In this document: one piece after another, positions 9,193 through 16,992 of the stretch
How the letters are laid out: each line of letters begins with the position of its first letter
How positions within the stretch are numbered: the stretch's first letter is position 1
DNA from: Lyngbya aestuarii BL J
Lineage (GTDB): Bacteria > Cyanobacteriota > Cyanobacteriia > Cyanobacteriales > Microcoleaceae
Reading direction: 5' to 3'
Assembly: GCF_000478195.2 (NCBI RefSeq)
Contig: NZ_AUZM01000002.1
Span: 62,001 to 126,000, forward strand
DNA: 64,000 bases
Position numbers and translations under genes: made by a program
The notes under the pieces: generated by a model
What the model was told of the DNA's origin: nothing
Databases searched by the model: none
What the model saw: only the letters and a program-made list of their open reading frames with translations

Positions 9193-9453
9193 CTAAAGTC
9201 CGCTAACGTTTGCTAATCCTAAAATCACACCTGCGCCGACAATATGACCTAAGCAAGCTGTCCCAATTAATGCAGCTAAACTCATGCCTAAAAACGTATT
9301 CGGTGCCGGGCCAACATTGGGTTTTTGAATCACAAATTTACCAACGGCAAACATAGCAATATTGCAAATCAGCATCACAATTGCAGTGTTGGGACTCCAA
9401 GGAGTCGTGGTCACAGTATTTGCTGTTGCGGCAATTAATTCTGAATAAATCAA
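9193..9453 (-). CDS. psaK: Photosystem I reaction centre subunit X, PsaK
   Basis: An 86-residue thylakoid membrane protein with two hydrophobic helices (about 24-42 and 58-80) joined by a short loop (GKFVIQKPNVGPAP). The length and the N-terminal TPWSPNTAIVMLICN and central QKPNVGPAP stretches are those of cyanobacterial PsaK. PsaK sits at the periphery of PSI, binds chlorophyll and carotenoid and is involved in energy coupling of antenna complexes. ATG start at 9453, preceded on the minus strand by a GGAG-type ribosome-binding site. Confidence 0.95.
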   Translation of the reverse strand: MIYSELIAATANTVTTTPWSPNTAIVMLICNIAMFAVGKFVIQKPNVGPAPNTFLGMSLAALIGTACLGHIVGAGVILGLANVSGL

Positions 9454-9604
9454 TTGACTTTCTCCTTTGTTTTTAGCGGTTTACAAAATCGGATTAAGAT
9501 TCTTTGTTTTCATTTATTATCACGAACTGGCAAACGAAAGATGTTCTTGTTGCAATCCTTAATATTTTCCCGGCAAAAACTGGGTTAATTCCTCAATTGC
9601 AACA

Positions 9605-10264
9605 TCAAACAGGCTTTTGAACTTGAATCACCTGAAGGCTACCCCCCGCACAAAGCCGTTGTTGAGGAAAATCAGACCCTTCCCTTTCGGATAAACTCGC
9701 GTCATAGCCCACCTCAGAGAGTAAGGCCATCAAATCTGTCCTCAGTAATTGCCAAGCTGTTTCAGTTTCAAACACCCACAAAAATAGGGCAATTCCCGGC
9801 CAAAATAGGGGATTCTGAGGGCGATGAAAATCAACCAACGTAAATACCCCACCCGGCTTAAGAACTCGATAAACTTCCTCTAAAATTTGACGGAGTTGTA
9901 CCGGATTCATTTCGTGTAAAGCCGCACTGGTATGAACCAAATCAAATTCATCATTGTCAAAGGGCATTTTTTCCGCAAAGGCTTCTACATATTCTGCCGT
10001 GGGAACATTGTGTTGGGCGCGTTTCAATGACAAGGGAGAAGCATCCAACCCCACCACATTTTGAGAACGTTGTACCAAAACGCCCGTCGCCTGTCCACTA
10101 CCACAACATAAATCCAACACTTTGGTGTTAGGATCAATAGACAATCCTTCCAATGGCAATCGCCGAAAACGCCCTTCTCCTCCCACACTCAAGGCTGCCA
10201 GACGAGAGATAGTATCGTAAAGCCATTGGTAACGGTAGCTGAGACTTCTTAAAATTGTTGCCAT
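9605..10264 (-). CDS. Class I SAM-dependent methyltransferase (UbiE/Methyltransf_11 type)
   Basis: A 219-residue protein with the Rossmann SAM-binding motif I VLDLCCGSGQATG (49-61), the acidic VVGLDASP strand after it, and the post-motif segments FDLVHTSAALHEM and VLKPGGVFTLVDFH. This is the Methyltransf_11/UbiE fold. It has no membrane segment. The substrate cannot be told; UbiE/COQ5-like and small-metabolite methyltransferases share this layout. It is transcribed divergently from hemH with a 102-bp gap, so the shared region probably contains both promoters. A link to tetrapyrrole or quinone metabolism is suggested only by that neighbour. Confidence 0.8.
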   Translation of the reverse strand: MATILRSLSYRYQWLYDTISRLAALSVGGEGRFRRLPLEGLSIDPNTKVLDLCCGSGQATGVLVQRSQNVVGLDASPLSLKRAQHNVPTAEYVEAFAEKMPFDNDEFDLVHTSAALHEMNPVQLRQILEEVYRVLKPGGVFTLVDFHRPQNPLFWPGIALFLWVFETETAWQLLRTDLMALLSEVGYDASLSEREGSDFPQQRLCAGGSLQVIQVQKPV

Positions 10265-10366
10265 ATCTAGATAATTGAATTTTTTTACTATCGACTTTGC
10301 CCCAATATCAAGCTACTATTATTAAAATAGGTAACAAAGATTAAAAATTGGGGATCACAAACCGCT

Positions 10367-11530
10367 ATGGGACGAGTCGGAGTTTTACTGTTAAATCTGG
10401 GCGGGCCAGAGCAACTAGAAGATGTCCGCCCCTTTTTGTACAACCTATTTTCCGATCCGGAAATTATTCGTCTGCCCTTTCGTTGGTTGCAGAGACCCCT
10501 GGCTTGGTTAATCTCAACCTTGCGCTACACCAAATCTCAAGAAAATTATAAAGCGATTGGTGGGGGTTCTCCCCTGCGACGGATTACCGAAGAACAGGCG
10601 GTTGCCCTTCAAGAAAGATTGACCCAAAAAGGGCATGATGCTCAAATTTATGTCGGAATGCGTTATTGGCACCCGTTCACCGAAGAAGCCCTTGTCAGAA
10701 TCAAGCGAGATAAAATCGAACAACTGGTGATTTTGCCTTTGTATCCCCAATTTTCGATCAGTACCAGTGGTTCTAGCTTTAGACTCTTAGAACGACTTTG
10801 GTCTGAAGATCCGGCTCTGCAAGACATTAATTATACCGTAATTCCCTCTTGGTATGATCGACCGGGCTATCTACAGGCGATGAGTCAACTCATTGCTCAA
10901 GAACTCGATCATTGTCAAGATTCTGAACACATTCATCTGTTTTTTAGCGCTCACGGAGTCCCGGTCAATTACGTTGAAGAAGCGGGTGATCCCTATCAGA
11001 GTGAAATCGAAAACTGTACGCAGTTGATCATGGACACTCTCAACCGTCCGAATCCCCATACTCTGGCTTATCAGAGTCGAGTTGGCCCGGTGGAGTGGCT
11101 CAAACCTTACACCGAAGAAGCCATTCCTGAACTCGCCCAACAAGGGGTTGAAGACTTGATGGTGGTTCCGATTAGTTTCGTATCTGAACATATCGAAACG
11201 CTTGAAGAAATCGATATGGAGTATCGTCATCTCGCCGAAGAATCGGGAATTAAGAACTTTTATCGGGTTCCTGCCCTCAATACCCATCCGGTTTTTATCG
11301 AAGATTTAGCCGATATGGTGATTGAAGCTTTAGACTCACCTCAAGTCAAATTTGCAGAAGTGGCTCATCCTCCGAAAAAAACCAAAATGTATCCCCAAGA
11401 ACGTTGGGAATGGGGAATGACAACCGCTGCCGAAGTTTGGAATGGTCGTTTGGCGATGATTGGAATTGTTGCTGTTTTGGTGGAGTTAATTACAGGTCAT
11501 GGCCCTCTGCATTTAGTGGGTTTATTGTAA
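10367..11530 (+). CDS. hemH: Ferrochelatase with C-terminal chlorophyll-binding (CAB/HLIP) helix
   Basis: A 387-residue protein; ferrochelatase inserts Fe2+ into protoporphyrin IX, the last step of heme synthesis. Core motifs are LLNLGGPE (8-15), the ferrochelatase signature around LFFSAHGVP (191-199, catalytic His196) and [18 protein letters not shown] (266-283, metal-site residues). The last 45 residues form a Pro-rich linker then a transmembrane helix with the light-harvesting motif [12 protein letters not shown] (355-366). This cyanobacterial/plastid-type extension binds chlorophyll and regulates or dimerises the enzyme. The length equals that of typical cyanobacterial HemH. It converges on a DUF4126 gene 10 bp away. 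Confidence 0.96.
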   Translation: MGRVGVLLLNLGGPEQLEDVRPFLYNLFSDPEIIRLPFRWLQRPLAWLISTLRYTKSQENYKAIGGGSPLRRITEEQAVALQERLTQKGHDAQIYVGMRYWHPFTEEALVRIKRDKIEQLVILPLYPQFSISTSGSSFRLLERLWSEDPALQDINYTVIPSWYDRPGYLQAMSQLIAQELDHCQDSEHIHLFFSAHGVPVNYVEEAGDPYQSEIENCTQLIMDTLNRPNPHTLAYQSRVGPVEWLKPYTEEAIPELAQQGVEDLMVVPISFVSEHIETLEEIDMEYRHLAEESGIKNFYRVPALNTHPVFIEDLADMVIEALDSPQVKFAEVAHPPKKTKMYPQERWEWGMTTAAEVWNGRLAMIGIVAVLVELITGHGPLHLVGLL

Positions 11531-11540
11531 GCACTGGGGC

Positions 11541-12134
11541 TTAATCCGGGTTGCGTTTGTGACGACGAGAGCGATCAGGTTGTTTGGGTTGATTTGGGGC
11601 GGTGTACCATTGATACCATTGTTTGGAACTGCGAATCGCTAACCACAACAGCAATAGGGCGATTAATCCTCCTTGTTGTGGTGCGTCAAACGCAAATACC
11701 ACTAGGGAAATGCAGAGAATATCTTGGAAAAAAATCGCCCAAATCGGTAAGCCTTGTAAACGGTAAAACCATCCCACCTGTACCAGTTGCAACACTAACG
11801 CCAGTAAACCTCCTGTTACCCCAATTAACCCCACGAGCCACTCGGGTGCGTCAGTCGCCTGGGCGATCGCAATTCCCATAATCGCCCCGACAAAGGGACT
11901 ACAAACAAGCTGAATAAAATTTAAAATTCGCTGTCCGAGTACATTTTTTGAGGCGAACAGTTCAAACAGCGACCAACTCACTAAAATACCGACCATCCAC
12001 TGGGGAGAGAACCGAGACAAAAAAGGAACACGCGACCACAAATCCGTTTGCAATAAACCGATTAAAAGTAAGGGTAAAGCAATTCTCATCCCTGCTGCTG
12101 CCGATGCAGAGAGTGCAGCTAGGAGTTCTATCAT
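11541..12134 (-). CDS. DUF4126 family integral membrane protein
   Basis: A 197-residue hydrophobic protein with about five predicted transmembrane segments (near 10-30, 45-62, 75-95, 100-125 and 140-163) and a very basic C-terminal tail rich in Arg, Lys and Gln. The opening ELLAALSASAAAGMRIALPLLLIGLL is characteristic of DUF4126 proteins, which have no established biochemical function. Translation starts at ATG 12134. The upstream 385 bp contains no other gene. Confidence 0.75.
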   Translation of the reverse strand: MIELLAALSASAAAGMRIALPLLLIGLLQTDLWSRVPFLSRFSPQWMVGILVSWSLFELFASKNVLGQRILNFIQLVCSPFVGAIMGIAIAQATDAPEWLVGLIGVTGGLLALVLQLVQVGWFYRLQGLPIWAIFFQDILCISLVVFAFDAPQQGGLIALLLLWLAIRSSKQWYQWYTAPNQPKQPDRSRRHKRNPD

Positions 12135-12519
12135 AATATTGTTTAGGTGAGTAGTAGGACAGAATTTAGGCGAAAATACAACCTTAACTTTCTAATCTTC
12201 AGAATTTGGAGTTTAAAAACCATATATTCTGATTGTATTTTATATAAACGAACTGACTTAGAGTTAAACCTACTCTATAGTTTGACACATTCACTCGAAA
12301 TTTGGCGACTTCTTTTGGAAGGAAAAATTAAAAAATATCTAAAATCTGGATTGAAGTTTTGTTTTCAGATAAACTACACATCTAAGTTCAATTGTCAAAC
12401 ACTATTATTCACCTTTGATTCCTTAACTTTGATTGCAATTTGATAAATAGAATCAACAATCTGAAAAACTGAAAATTACCGTGATATGAGTTAGAGTATC
12501 AAGTTTACCCTCAACACTC
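12135..12519. other. Intergenic region, no gene recognised
   Basis: AT-rich spacer between the DUF4126 gene (minus) and gdhA (plus). A 98-codon open frame on the plus strand has no family resemblance, a non-ATG start and Leu/Ser/Phe-rich composition expected of random AT-rich sequence. The promoters of both flanking genes presumably lie here. Confidence 0.5.
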
Positions 12520-13806
12520 ATGTCTGATTCCCTATTTGCAGATGCCAGCCAAAGACTCGAACGTGCTTTGAAGTACGTCTGTCTTTCCGAAGATACCACC
12601 GAACGACTGAAGTTTCCTAAATCTAGTTTAATCGTTTCCATTCCCGTTCGTATGGATAATGGTTCACTGAAAATTTTTCAAGGCTATCGAGTGCGGTACG
12701 ATGACACAAGAGGGCCGACCAAAGGAGGGGTGAGATACTATCCGACTGTCTCCCTCGATGAAGTCACCTCTTTAGCCTTTTGGATGACCTTTAAATGTGC
12801 TGTTTTAAACTTACCTTTTGGGGGGGCAAAAGGCGGAATTACGATTAATCCCAAAGAACTTTCAAAACTAGAATTAGAACGTTTAAGTCGTGGATATGTC
12901 GATGCGATCGCCGATTTTATTGGCCCTGATATTGACATTCCCGCCCCCGATGTTTACACTAATCCGATGATTATGGGGTGGATGATGGATCAATATAGCA
13001 TTATTCGTCGTCAACTTTGTAACGGAGTAGTTACAGGTAAACCCATCGCATTAGGGGGAAGTTTAGGACGAGATACGGCGACTGCAATGGGTGCTTTTTT
13101 TGTAATAGAAATCATTCTAGCAAAATTAAGTCAATTTCCTGCTAATACTACCGTTGCTATTCAAGGGTTTGGAAATGCTGGCGCAACTCTCGCCCAACTT
13201 CTCGCCCAAGCGGGTTATAAAGTTGTAGCAGTGAGTGATTCTCAAGGCGGAATTTATGCTAAAAATGGCTTAGATATTCCCAGTGTTCGACAGTTTAAAG
13301 AGTCAAACAAAAGCGTGAAAGCGGTTTACTGTGAAGGGAGTGTTTGTAATATTGTTGAACATGATGTGATGAGCAATGAAGAACTGTTAACCCTCGATGT
13401 TGATGTTCTGATTCCCGCCGCATTGGAAAATCAAATTACTGCTGAAAATGCTAAAGATATCAAAGCAAAATATATTTTTGAAGTTGCCAATGGTCCCACA
13501 ACTTCCGAAGCCGATCAGATATTAGAAGCACGGGGAATTCAGGTTATTCCTGATATTTTAGTGAATGCGGGAGGCGTAACGGTCAGTTATTTTGAATGGG
13601 TACAAAATCGCAGTGGATTTTATTGGACAGCAGATGAAGTTAATCTTCGTCTCAAACAAAAAATGATTGCTGAAACCGAAGAAATTTGGCAATTATCTCA
13701 AGAGCTTGGTATTTCCATGCGAACCGCAGCCTATGTTCATGGTTTAAATCGGTTGGGAGAAGCGATTAATGCCAAAGGAACCCGAGATTTTTATGTCAAA
13801 AACTAA
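12520..13806 (+). CDS. gdhA: Glutamate dehydrogenase (Glu/Leu/Phe/Val dehydrogenase family)
   Basis: A 428-residue cytosolic enzyme for reversible reductive amination of 2-oxoglutarate to glutamate. The N-terminal domain has RGPTKGGVRYYP (64-75) and the catalytic-lysine segment PFGGAKGGI (99-107). PAPDVYTNPMIMGWMMD (141-157) follows, and the C-terminal Rossmann domain carries the GFGNAG dinucleotide motif (216-221). The length matches cyanobacterial hexameric GdhA. Cofactor preference (NADP or NAD) was not resolved. In cyanobacteria GS-GOGAT is the main ammonium route and GDH is accessory, helping at late growth. It converges on the ChaN-like gene with a 7-bp gap. Confidence 0.92.
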   Translation: MSDSLFADASQRLERALKYVCLSEDTTERLKFPKSSLIVSIPVRMDNGSLKIFQGYRVRYDDTRGPTKGGVRYYPTVSLDEVTSLAFWMTFKCAVLNLPFGGAKGGITINPKELSKLELERLSRGYVDAIADFIGPDIDIPAPDVYTNPMIMGWMMDQYSIIRRQLCNGVVTGKPIALGGSLGRDTATAMGAFFVIEIILAKLSQFPANTTVAIQGFGNAGATLAQLLAQAGYKVVAVSDSQGGIYAKNGLDIPSVRQFKESNKSVKAVYCEGSVCNIVEHDVMSNEELLTLDVDVLIPAALENQITAENAKDIKAKYIFEVANGPTTSEADQILEARGIQVIPDILVNAGGVTVSYFEWVQNRSGFYWTADEVNLRLKQKMIAETEEIWQLSQELGISMRTAAYVHGLNRLGEAINAKGTRDFYVKN

Positions 13807-13813
13807 CTCAATT

Positions 13814-14722
13814 TTACTTTAATTCCACTCTCCAAATATAGTCAGCAATTGGAGTTTTACTCTCAACCGATTCTTCTATTTTTGCAGAAAAGATCACTGA
13901 ACGCTGAACTAAATTGCGATCATTCAACCGCCGTTCCACTCGACTCGGAATTCCATAATTGTAGATAATATGACCCTTTCCCGCTAAGACAACGACTTGA
14001 GATTTGGGATGATTCTGAAGATATTCAGCAATAGTTTCTGCCATCGTTTCATCCCAAAGCACTTGAGCCAAAAAGAAGTTTTCAAAAGCTGTACTATTGC
14101 CTTTTCCGTGATGATGTTGCTGGTAAATCTCTTGGAGCATTTGCCGATATTCAGCATTATCCGTGCGAATTTCACTGAAAGTAGGAATATAAGTTTTGTC
14201 TTCGGCTGTTAAGCTCTCTAAGCCACTTTTTGCCACTTTTCGAGTCACTTCACTCGGAGTATTTAACGCTAAAACGGGGATTTTATTTTGCCGCGCAAAT
14301 CTTAAAATTTCTGCATAATTTTCCCACGGAAAACCCCAACGTTGTAAATATTCGCTTTTATCAATTAACTCCGCTTCGCTGATTTTTCCGGCAATGTATT
14401 GATCTAAAACCCCTTGATAGGGACGCTGAAACATTTCTAGAGCAATGACCAGTTGAGGGTTTTTTTGGTATAATTGTTTAATAATCTGAAGTTGGGCAAG
14501 ATGATCCTGAAGTTGATTGTGAGTTTCTCCTAAGTACACCACGTTTGCACTTTCGAGATTTTGTAAAATATTTTGTTGAGAAGAAGTTACAGCGTATAAG
14601 CTAGAAGAATCAAAAGTATACAGATGATGAGAATATTCAGCCCCGACGGGTGGTGTACACCACAAAAATAATCCAAGTGACCAGGTGAAAAATTTAGCGA
14701 CTGCAACTTTATTCATTTTCAT
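13814..14722 (-). CDS. ChaN/DUF399 family exported protein (possible heme-binding)
   Basis: A 302-residue protein with an N-terminal signal peptide (basic MKMNKVAVAK, hydrophobic 11-25, cleavage near VGA-EY). The mature part has the family hallmarks VVYLGETHNQ (61-70), ALEMFQRP and, near the C-terminus, VVLAGKGHIIYNYGIPSR. DUF399 proteins include Campylobacter ChaN, an iron-regulated lipoprotein that binds heme pairs; the fold is related to erythromycin-esterase-like proteins. There is no lipobox here, so a soluble periplasmic or lumenal location is more likely. Heme binding is a family inference only. Confidence 0.8.
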   Translation of the reverse strand: MKMNKVAVAKFFTWSLGLFLWCTPPVGAEYSHHLYTFDSSSLYAVTSSQQNILQNLESANVVYLGETHNQLQDHLAQLQIIKQLYQKNPQLVIALEMFQRPYQGVLDQYIAGKISEAELIDKSEYLQRWGFPWENYAEILRFARQNKIPVLALNTPSEVTRKVAKSGLESLTAEDKTYIPTFSEIRTDNAEYRQMLQEIYQQHHHGKGNSTAFENFFLAQVLWDETMAETIAEYLQNHPKSQVVVLAGKGHIIYNYGIPSRVERRLNDRNLVQRSVIFSAKIEESVESKTPIADYIWRVELK

Positions 14723-15031
14723 TGATTTTTAGAGAACTCAACGCTAGAAATGCTAAATCTACAAAAAAAACCTAGCTTTATTAACCATCAAAGATTACGT
14801 TTTGTCAAAAATTTGGCTTTTTATCTCAACAGTCCCAATACGAGAGATATTCTCTAATCTCTATTTTGTAAAGGTTTGATGAAATAGTATACGAATCTGT
14901 CCGGATCAGGTTATTGTGATGAATCCAATTTACTGTGATAAAATTCAGAAGGTGAATCTAGTGTTAATGATAGCAAAAAACTGTAATTTGATGTTAAATA
15001 TTAAGAGATAATGACCTTCTATAAATATAAA
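14723..15031. other. Intergenic region, nothing recognised
   Basis: An AT-rich spacer between the starts of the ChaN-like gene and the stop of the ABC permease gene. I see no tRNA, strong hairpin or coding pattern. A 30-codon frame beginning at 14920 lacks a ribosome-binding site and was not accepted. Confidence 0.4.
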
Positions 15032-15931
15032 CTAATAATTTTCATCCCCAAAAACTTGTAATTGAATATAGACTAATATTAACGCAACCGCCAATAAAAT
15101 TGTCGCCGCCGCCGCAGCATAACCAAAGTCAAATTGAGCAAAAGCTTGATCATAAATATAATAAACTAACAGATTTGTAGAGTTAAGAGGGCCGCCCCCG
15201 GTGATCATATAAACTTGCTCAAAACTGCGTAGGGTAAAAATAGCGGTGGTTATAGTAGCAAAGATTAAAGTGGGTCTTAATCCCGGTAAAGTAATGTACC
15301 AAAACTGTTGCCAAAACCCTGCCCCATCCATTTCTGCGGCTTCATAACGGTTGAGAGGAATCGCTTGAAGTCCCGCTAAAAATACCACCATATTAAACCC
15401 TAATTGCTTCCAAATACTGAGTAAAATTAAGACAGGCATCGCCCAAACCGTACTGCTTAACCAGGGAATCGGATCAAATCCTAAACTCAGTAAAAAAGCG
15501 TTAATCGGGCCATCAGTTTGAAACAACCAACGCCATCCTAAACCCACCGCAACGAGTGAAGTAATAGAAGGGATAAAATAAGCCGTTCGTAGAATTCCCC
15601 GCAACGCTAAAGCTTGATTCAGCAAGACTGCTAAGAGTAAGGGAATCACTAAACTGGGAATGACGGTAGCAAGGGTAAAATAAATCGTATTTCCCATCAC
15701 TTGCCAAAAATCTGGACTCACCAGTAATCGCCAATAATTTTTTAATCCAACCCAATGCACCCCAGTAATGGTAAAATTACCCTGAGTAAAGCTGAGATAG
15801 AATAGATAAACAATCGGCCAAATTACAAAGATAGCCATTAAAACGGCAGCCGGAGCAAGAAAGATCCAAGCGGCGATCGCTTCTTGATCGAGAAGGTTTT
15901 GGTTAGAAGTGGGTAAAGGTTTCATCTGCAA
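15032..15931 (-). CDS. Sugar ABC transporter permease (MalF/UgpA type)
   Basis: A 299-residue inner-membrane permease with six hydrophobic segments. The first is at about 21-46 and the cytoplasmic EAA coupling loop is at about 197-220 (YEAAEMDGAGFWQQFWYITLPGLRP without its ends). It belongs to the CUT1 class, which imports oligosaccharides, glycerol phosphate or compatible solutes with a second permease, a binding protein and an ATPase. None of these partners is in the neighbourhood, so the transporter is assembled from dispersed genes, as often in cyanobacteria. The start is divergent from purN, with a 111-bp shared upstream region. Confidence 0.88.
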   Translation of the reverse strand: MQMKPLPTSNQNLLDQEAIAAWIFLAPAAVLMAIFVIWPIVYLFYLSFTQGNFTITGVHWVGLKNYWRLLVSPDFWQVMGNTIYFTLATVIPSLVIPLLLAVLLNQALALRGILRTAYFIPSITSLVAVGLGWRWLFQTDGPINAFLLSLGFDPIPWLSSTVWAMPVLILLSIWKQLGFNMVVFLAGLQAIPLNRYEAAEMDGAGFWQQFWYITLPGLRPTLIFATITTAIFTLRSFEQVYMITGGGPLNSTNLLVYYIYDQAFAQFDFGYAAAAATILLAVALILVYIQLQVFGDENY

Positions 15932-16042
15932 ATTGGCTGGCAGTTGGGTGGGCGTAGAACTATTCTAAACAACAGCGAGATTTTAGGGATCAGTTTATTT
16001 ATTTGTTTATTTGTTCGTTTACTTGTTAATTTTAAGGTATCA

Positions 16043-16693
16043 ATGAGTTCCGATTTAATGTCAGTCGATCCAACACCAAGTTTAATTTCTCCCGAAATTT
16101 TTCCTTCTATTCCATTCCAGGGAGAACCCTTAAAATTAGGGATTTTAGCTTCAGGAAGCGGGAGTAACTTTGAAGCCATTGCCACCGCGATCGCCGCCCA
16201 AAAACTTAATGCTAAAATTCAGGTTTTGATTTATAATAACCCTAAAGCTAAAGTGGTCGAACGGGCGAAAAAGTTTGGGGTCACTTCGATTTTACTCAAT
16301 CACCGTGATTATTCTACCCGAGAAGACCTGGATCAAGATCTTGTTAAAACCTTCAATCAATACGATGTGGATTGGGTCGTCATGGCGGGATGGATGCGAA
16401 TTGTTACCCCGGTTTTAATTGATGCCTTTCCGCAGAAAATTATCAATCTTCACCCCAGTTTATTACCGAGTTTTCCGGGAATTCATGCGATTGAACAAGC
16501 TTTAGAAGCCGGAGTCAAAATTACAGGCTGTACCGTGCATTTGGTTGAGTTAGAAGTCGATAGCGGCCCGATTTTAATGCAAGCAGCCGTTCCAATTTTA
16601 CCAGATGATACGCCAGACAGCCTTCATGCTCGAATTCAGGTGAAAGAACATCAAATTATTGTCGGTGCGATCGCTCAACTTCAACAGAAATGA
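16043..16693 (+). CDS. purN: Phosphoribosylglycinamide formyltransferase PurN
   Basis: A 216-residue enzyme that transfers the formyl group of 10-formyl-THF to GAR in purine synthesis. The frame is open from 15944, but the ATG at 16043 follows an AAGG element and starts the conserved cyanobacterial N-terminus (MSSDLMSVDPT), so I take that start. The GART fold begins with KLGILASGSGSNFEAI, and the catalytic block is INLHPSLLPSFPGIHAIEQALEAG, shown here only by its HPSLLPSFPG core. The downstream Asp of VELEVDSGPI is the conserved catalytic acid. Another purine gene, purK, lies 5 kb away on the other strand. Confidence 0.93.
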   Translation: MSSDLMSVDPTPSLISPEIFPSIPFQGEPLKLGILASGSGSNFEAIATAIAAQKLNAKIQVLIYNNPKAKVVERAKKFGVTSILLNHRDYSTREDLDQDLVKTFNQYDVDWVVMAGWMRIVTPVLIDAFPQKIINLHPSLLPSFPGIHAIEQALEAGVKITGCTVHLVELEVDSGPILMQAAVPILPDDTPDSLHARIQVKEHQIIVGAIAQLQQK

Positions 16694-16697
16694 TGAG

Positions 16698-16880
16698 TTA
16701 AGATTTTTCCTCACCAATCACAACCGCTTCAACATGAACTTTTTGCTGTTTCTCATCAACGTTTGTAATCGCCCAACGCAACGGTTCACCTCGTTTTTGG
16801 AGTTCCGCTTCTATCTCATGTTGCAGCTTTTGAGGAGAGTCTTGGATGTCAATTTCAGCGCTAATAAAATGAGTAGTCAT
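16698..16880 (-). CDS. Small conserved hypothetical protein (60 aa)
   Basis: A 60-residue acidic protein starting MTTHFISAEIDIQ and containing KLQHEIEAELQKRG, EPLRWAITNVD and VHVEAVVIG. The frame is open to 16958 but the ATG at 16880 gives the compact domain, so I prefer it. The alternating pattern suggests a small alpha/beta fold. It resembles a small protein I have seen in many cyanobacteria without an assigned function. It converges on purN with a 4-bp gap. Confidence 0.6.
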   Translation of the reverse strand: MTTHFISAEIDIQDSPQKLQHEIEAELQKRGEPLRWAITNVDEKQQKVHVEAVVIGEEKS

Positions 16881-16930
16881 CGTTTGTTCTCGGTTGTAAT
16901 GATTAGATTTATTCCTTAGTAAACCATAAA

Positions 16931-16984
16931 TTGAGGTTCTTTTGACCTCAAAAAGCAATCCATCTCAGCCCCCAAATTGGGGGC
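16931..16984 (-). terminator. Tandem hairpins downstream of argZ
   Basis: Two stem-loops follow the argZ stop: an almost perfect palindrome GCCCCCAAATTGGGGGC at 16968-16984, and a 7-bp stem TTGAGGT/ACCTCAA at 16931-16951 that on the minus strand is followed by TTTATGG. The first lacks a T tract and resembles the palindrome at 60889. Together they plausibly end argZ transcription before the small downstream gene. Confidence 0.5.
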
Positions 16985-16992
16985 AAGACCGA

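Noticed and set aside
12147-12443. 98-codon open frame upstream of gdhA
   Set aside because: Non-ATG start, no ribosome-binding site, random-looking AT-driven composition and no recognisable motif.
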